A DNA stretch of 64,000 nucleotides, taken from assembly GCA_033558025.1 (NCBI GenBank), contig JAUCEF010000004.1, forward strand, positions 1,364,001-1,428,000, given 5' to 3'. The position numbers and the translations under genes are program-made. Source of the stretch: Phytophthora sp. 'mugwort' (lineage: Eukaryota > Oomycota > Peronosporomycetes > Peronosporales > Peronosporaceae). This document shows, piece after piece, positions 61,618-64,000 of this stretch. How positions within the stretch are numbered: position 1 is the stretch's first letter; every line of letters begins with the position of its first letter. The notes under the pieces are model-generated. The model worked only from the letters and a program-made list of their open reading frames with translations. It was not told the DNA's origin and made no database searches.

Positions 61618-63130
61618 ATGGCTTCTGCCCCAAAGTTTACCTCGAAGCGAGTATCAACTACTTCCTCACCCCGTTGCCCACTGAGCAAGACGAGCCGACC
61701 GGGTACTTTCGCTGCCAGTGCTCCAAGGTGCGGAAGCAAGACCCCGGCACCGGCTACACGATCCTTCTCAGCCACGTCCGCCAGAAGCATCCCGACTGCG
61801 AGGTCACGATGTCTGCCAGTAAGGCCGATAGCGGAACGCTTGTGGTCTTCATGGACACAAAGTCGCAATCTATCTACTGCTGGATGGACTGGACGGTTTC
61901 ATGCAACCTGCCCTTCACGTTCCCCGAGAACGTCTCAGTGCGCAAGTATTGTTCCCATTGTTCCCACCCCGGTACCTGCACTGAGTCACTGTTCAGGTAC
62001 CTCGGGCTGGTCACAAAGGAGATCGAGCTATCATATCGGTGCTGCCCGCAAAGTTTGGCATCATTTTTGATGGCTGGACGTTCCATTCGGAGCACTACAT
62101 TGCCGTGTTTGCTGTCTTCTAACACAGTTCTCCTTGCGATGGCTCGCCAGTTGACGACGAGGTCGATAATCACACGGCGGGACCCCACATCAATTTTTGC
62201 GTTCGATTCTGGCCATGTTCAAGCGAGCGACAGCTGATTTGCTGTTCGTCACTGGTGACAACTGCTCCACAAATGGGCGCGTTGTTACACGTTTGGAAGT
62301 CCCGCTCGTTGGTTGCGTTGCCACCGTTTGAACTTGGCAATCAAAGCGTATCTGAATAGCTACGAGCCAATTCTCTACAAGCTGAACACGTTGACGGGGA
62401 AATTGCGATGTATTAACGCTGCTGCGAAACTCCGGTAAGTTATATTTTATTTTTCGGTATTTTATTTGAACTAATGTATTGGTGCTACTGTCGTTTATTT
62501 AAAAAAAAAAAAACGTTTTGCGACCGGTTCTTCGCAATGTCACTCGTTGGTCGAGCACTTTCGCCATGATCACATGTTTCTTCCAGCTGAGGAACTTCAT
62601 CCGCACCATAGTTGACTGCATCGCTGCACTGATGCCGAGCAGACGGGAAGAGAACAAGCTCCAGTCGCTGCTAAAGGTACTCAAGGACTTTGAGTCAGCG
62701 TCCCTCAAGCTACCAAGTGCCAACGGAGTCTCTTTGTTTGACGTACGCGACCTGTTCGATGCCCTCAGCGAGCAGTACCCAAGTCTATCAGGATATATCG
62801 GAGCTGATGCACACGTCGTGCACTCTCTCCGTTTTAATGGGGAACAGCGATAGCTTGCGTGCTGGGAAGCGCGTGCTGTTGCGCCCATTTGAGGCGCGCA
62901 CAAGCGCCCCTGAGGTTGTGACGTCCGTGACCAAGATAGGTTTTGCAGAGAAGGCGCTGAAAAAGTATATCCCGCCAACGTCTAACTGGGTGTAGCGCTT
63001 TTCTCTCGCAGGCGAGGCATCTACTCTCTCACCACCGCACAAGCATGCTGCCCATTCACCTGAAAATGCTGCTCTGCTTGAAGGCGTATCGACAGTTCTG
63101 GGCGGCGAAGACAATCAGCACGGTTGTGAA
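61618..63130 (+). pseudogene. Second hAT transposase, opposite strand, more decayed
   Basis: Plus-strand blocks: GYFRCQCSKVRKQDPGTGYT and LLSHVRQKHPDCE (BED finger, 61690-61810), FGIIFDGWTFHSEHYIAVFA (near 62055), VTGDNCSTNGRVVTRLEVP (near 62250), RNVTRWSSTFAMITCFFQL (62520-62590) and EKALKKYIPPTSNWV (near 62950). The order matches the first hAT relic, and the sequence is related but clearly diverged. Stops and shifts occur between all blocks. Confidence 0.7.
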
Positions 63131-64000
63131 CCGCCCCACCGCGTAGGACTCGTAGTTGCATGGTCAGTTAACAGCTCAATCAAATTTGCGCTGCATATAT
63201 ATTGTGCTTGAACTATTGAATAATGCATTGTCTGGTGCTGCGGACGTCAACGCAGTTATCTACTTTACTGCACCAAAGCAACGACATTGGAGTCGTATTA
63301 TTAGAAGCCCTGGTCACTCTTCAACATCGAGTCAAACGTTTCGACCGGGTTGTTGTGTTACAAGCCACTAGCCGTAACAGATACTTGCCAAGTGCTGTAC
63401 AATTCAAACATCTATTGGCCATGCATGTACTGAGCAGTCGTAACACACATGTACGTGTCGTACAAACCGTGAACTATGGCAGCCATCACGACCGTGGGAA
63501 ACGACTTGATCACCTTGTTTACGCTTTTCATGACATAAAACAAACCCTTGAGGAATTGAAATCTTGCGTTGACTATGAAAACCGACCTTAACACGCATTG
63601 AACTGGGTTTGGTCATGGCATACTGCACCGCGAGCTCCTGTTTTATGATCCAATAGGACACAAGAAATATCAGTGCAACCTCGAATACGGACTACGTCTC
63701 TTGCGAGATTACGGAAATAGCTACAGTGGTTACAGCAATTTAGTCTGTATTCACAACTAGTGCGCATTCATATTTAGTCTAGCACATATAAATTCCTGTC
63801 GTTATAAAATCCTAAGGTTAATAATTAGTCTGTCCACAAAGGTCATTATTAGTCTGTCACTGTCAGGCTCTCCTTGGGTTAGGGGGTTGGTCTTGCCCAC
63901 GTCATCCACACAACCTGAGCTCATGTCCCTGCGTGCGGTGATTACTCGACACAATCTAGAGACACAGCGCCCGATACAGCATTCTTTCTTAGGATTACGA
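63131..64000. other. Right end of the window, unassigned
   Basis: About 870 bp. Open frames at 63223-63591 (122 codons) have no recognised features. Short attagtct-like words recur near 63730-63860, which may be repeat remnants. Confidence 0.4.

Noticed and set aside
1..64000. RxLR or Crinkler effector genes
   Set aside because: No open frame combines a signal peptide with RxLR-EER or LFLAK-type motifs in the expected positions.
1..64000. CRISPR arrays, rRNA operons, tRNA genes
   Set aside because: No regularly spaced repeats or rRNA sequence seen. tRNA genes cannot be excluded without a covariance search, but none was recognised by eye.

Overview
The window looks like nuclear DNA of an oomycete, most likely Phytophthora or a close relative. 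The evidence is GC-rich, mostly single-exon genes packed on both strands, short introns (about 65-130 nt) with GTRNGT donors, oomycete-type initiator motifs near some start codons, and transposon families typical of these genomes. The organism is inferred from style; no marker gene such as rRNA is present.

Layout. 1-4.4 kb: a decayed piggyBac transposase cut by the window edge, then repeat-rich DNA with a strong 40-bp-arm hairpin and a pogo-type fragment. 4.4-21.7 kb: a gene-dense housekeeping block with HisI-HisE histidine biosynthesis enzyme, complex III subunit QCR9, a basic nuclear hypothetical, Pol III subunit RPC9, RBM39-like splicing factor, UNC45 myosin chaperone, Tctex-type dynein light chain, SUMO E2 UBC9, proteasome beta-6, a Tim17-family protein, an NPSN-like Qb-SNARE, an ankyrin/SAM protein, a tail-anchored hypothetical and a PET100-like protein. 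21.9-28.3 kb: an AT-richer endogenous polinton-like virus (PLV). It carries a double-jelly-roll major capsid protein, penton-like protein, packaging ATPase, adenain-type protease, a minor virion protein with an adenain-like cleavage site, and a fibre gene present as a large inverted duplication. Capsid, penton and ATPase genes are broken, while the protease and minor protein frames are intact. 28.3-29.6 kb: a degraded pogo-type DDE transposase and a second long hairpin. 29.9-43.2 kb: a second housekeeping block with SART1, a multi-pass membrane protein, NDP kinase, a short hypothetical with a 13-nt microexon, GINS subunit SLD5, a four-helix membrane protein, purple acid phosphatase, a probable mitoribosomal protein and an oomycete hypothetical. 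43.2-64 kb: a transposon graveyard with pogo/Tigger-like, MULE, Copia LTR (both LTRs and a target-site duplication visible), Tc1/mariner-like and two hAT relics. Only one small membrane-protein gene (47.75 kb) looks like a host gene there.

The host genes are independent housekeeping functions (RNA processing, mitochondria, ubiquitin/SUMO, cytoskeleton, replication), often divergent or convergent, with no operon logic. The PLV is the outstanding feature: a virion-morphogenesis module lying between a PET100-like gene and transposon debris. I see no integrase, polymerase or helicase with it, so it is probably a partial and largely dead insertion.
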